Part shown: piece by piece, positions 63,629 to 64,000 of the stretch
Numbering within the stretch: position 1 is the first letter of the stretch
Layout of the letters: every line of letters begins with the position of its first letter
From: Sphingobacteriales bacterium 46-32
Lineage (GTDB): Bacteria > Bacteroidota > Bacteroidia > Chitinophagales > Chitinophagaceae
DNA: 64,000 nucleotides
Direction of reading: 5' to 3'
Assembly (NCBI GenBank): GCA_001898485.1
Contig: MKTY01000019.1
Span: forward strand, 1-64,000
Translations under genes and position numbers: made by a program
The notes under the pieces: model-generated
Seen by the model: the letters and a program-made list of their open reading frames with translations, nothing else
Databases searched by the model: none
What the model was told of the DNA's origin: nothing

Positions 63629-64000
63629 ATGAATACTACGCCATTTACGATTGAACGGCTTATCAACGCACCTGTGCAAAAAGTATGGGATGCGCTTACC
63701 GATAAAACGCAGATGAAAGAATGGTATTTTGACCTGAGCGAATTCAGGGCCGAGCCGGGTTTTGAATTCAGTTTTTATGGACAGGGGCATAAAGGCGAAC
63801 AATACCTGCATCTGTGCAAAGTACTGACAGCAGAGCCGCTGAAGAAACTTAGTTACAGCTGGCAATACAAAGATATTCCCGGATATTCGGTAGTTACGTT
63901 TGAGTTGCAGCCGGAAGGTGACCGCACGCGGGTGAAACTCACGCATCAAGGTCTTGACAGCTTCCCTGCCGGCAATCCGGATTTTGCACCCGGCAGCTTT
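63629..64000 (+). CDS. SRPBCC/AHSA1-type protein, partial (runs off the window)
   Basis: The frame opens at the ATG at 63629 (MNTTPFTIERLINAPVQKVWDALTD) and stays open for 124 codons to the window end. VWDALTDKTQMKEWYFDLSEF and a later SYSWQYKDIPGYSVVTFEL match the Aha1/START-like SRPBCC domain, which binds hydrophobic ligands. It follows the ArsR gene on the same strand after 36 bp, a common two-gene unit. Its C-terminal helix is not in the window. Confidence 0.9.
   Translation, partial: MNTTPFTIERLINAPVQKVWDALTDKTQMKEWYFDLSEFRAEPGFEFSFYGQGHKGEQYLHLCKVLTAEPLKKLSYSWQYKDIPGYSVVTFELQPEGDRTRVKLTHQGLDSFPAGNPDFAPGSF

Noticed and set aside
1-64000. CRISPR arrays, rRNA or tRNA genes, prophage
   Set aside because: I saw no regularly spaced repeats, no tRNA-like cloverleaf or rRNA sequence and no phage structural genes, although reading by eye could miss a single tRNA.

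Overview
The window is typical Bacteroidota chromosome, most likely from the Chitinophagaceae (Chitinophaga/Niastella-like). The signs are a SusC/SusD pair, a second TonB-dependent receptor-like barrel, DUF4369/TlpA thioredoxin proteins, lipoproteins with a Lys-rich sequence after the lipobox Cys, LytTR and NarL-type two-component systems with TPR sensors, FtsX-type permeases and TAnnTTTG-like -7 elements. Genus is an inference. I saw no rRNA, tRNA or CRISPR array.

Region 1 (1-7500) is an accessory patch full of decayed elements. It holds the end of an IS3-family element (1-112), an AT-rich 750-residue gene predicted to encode a membrane-anchored PIN-like nuclease (212-2464), a tripartite HipB-HipS-HipT toxin-antitoxin operon in which hipS is frameshifted and hipT truncated while two operator palindromes survive (2668-3708), an FtsX permease with a sigma54-like promoter (3840-6273), and an AbiEii-like nucleotidyltransferase cut off exactly where a perfect 18-bp-arm palindrome begins (6419-6868).

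Region 2 (6967-20000) is mostly exported proteins: lipoproteins, a serine hydrolase, a metallopeptidase-like protein of the M61 type that has lost its catalytic Glu, a TlpA thioredoxin, a protein with three tandem beta-rich repeats, and a TPR protein. Region 3 (20017-29510) carries two signalling modules, a TPR histidine kinase with a NarL-type regulator and a TPR LytS-type kinase with a LytTR regulator. An old-yellow-enzyme reductase, a small barrel and a TonB-receptor-like barrel lie with them; tandem direct repeats between the LytTR gene and the receptor gene look like its binding site. Region 4 (29592-47575) is mixed housekeeping and stress functions: CinA-type amidase, DinB proteins, TlpA lipoprotein, amino-acid permease, ketopantoate-reductase-like enzyme opposite a MocR regulator, AraC and Crp regulators, RmuC, an orphan PAS kinase and a large FAD/Fe-S dehydrogenase.

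Region 5 (47584-61699) is a polysaccharide utilisation locus for a glucuronate-containing glycan. One operon encodes a GH2 hydrolase, an alginate-lyase-fold lyase and a GH88 unsaturated glucuronyl hydrolase. A LacI regulator faces an operon for an SDR (probable fructuronate reductase) and mannonate dehydratase UxuA. SusC, SusD and a small lipoprotein follow, then a strong terminator. Three near-identical 14-bp LacI-type operators (CGnAAWCGWTTnCG) lie upstream of the hydrolase operon, beside lacI and upstream of susCD, tying the locus into one regulon. This is the most coherent system in the window.

Region 6 (61819-64000) has a PQQ-type sugar dehydrogenase lipoprotein and an ArsR-SRPBCC pair behind a palindromic operator; the SRPBCC gene runs off the end.
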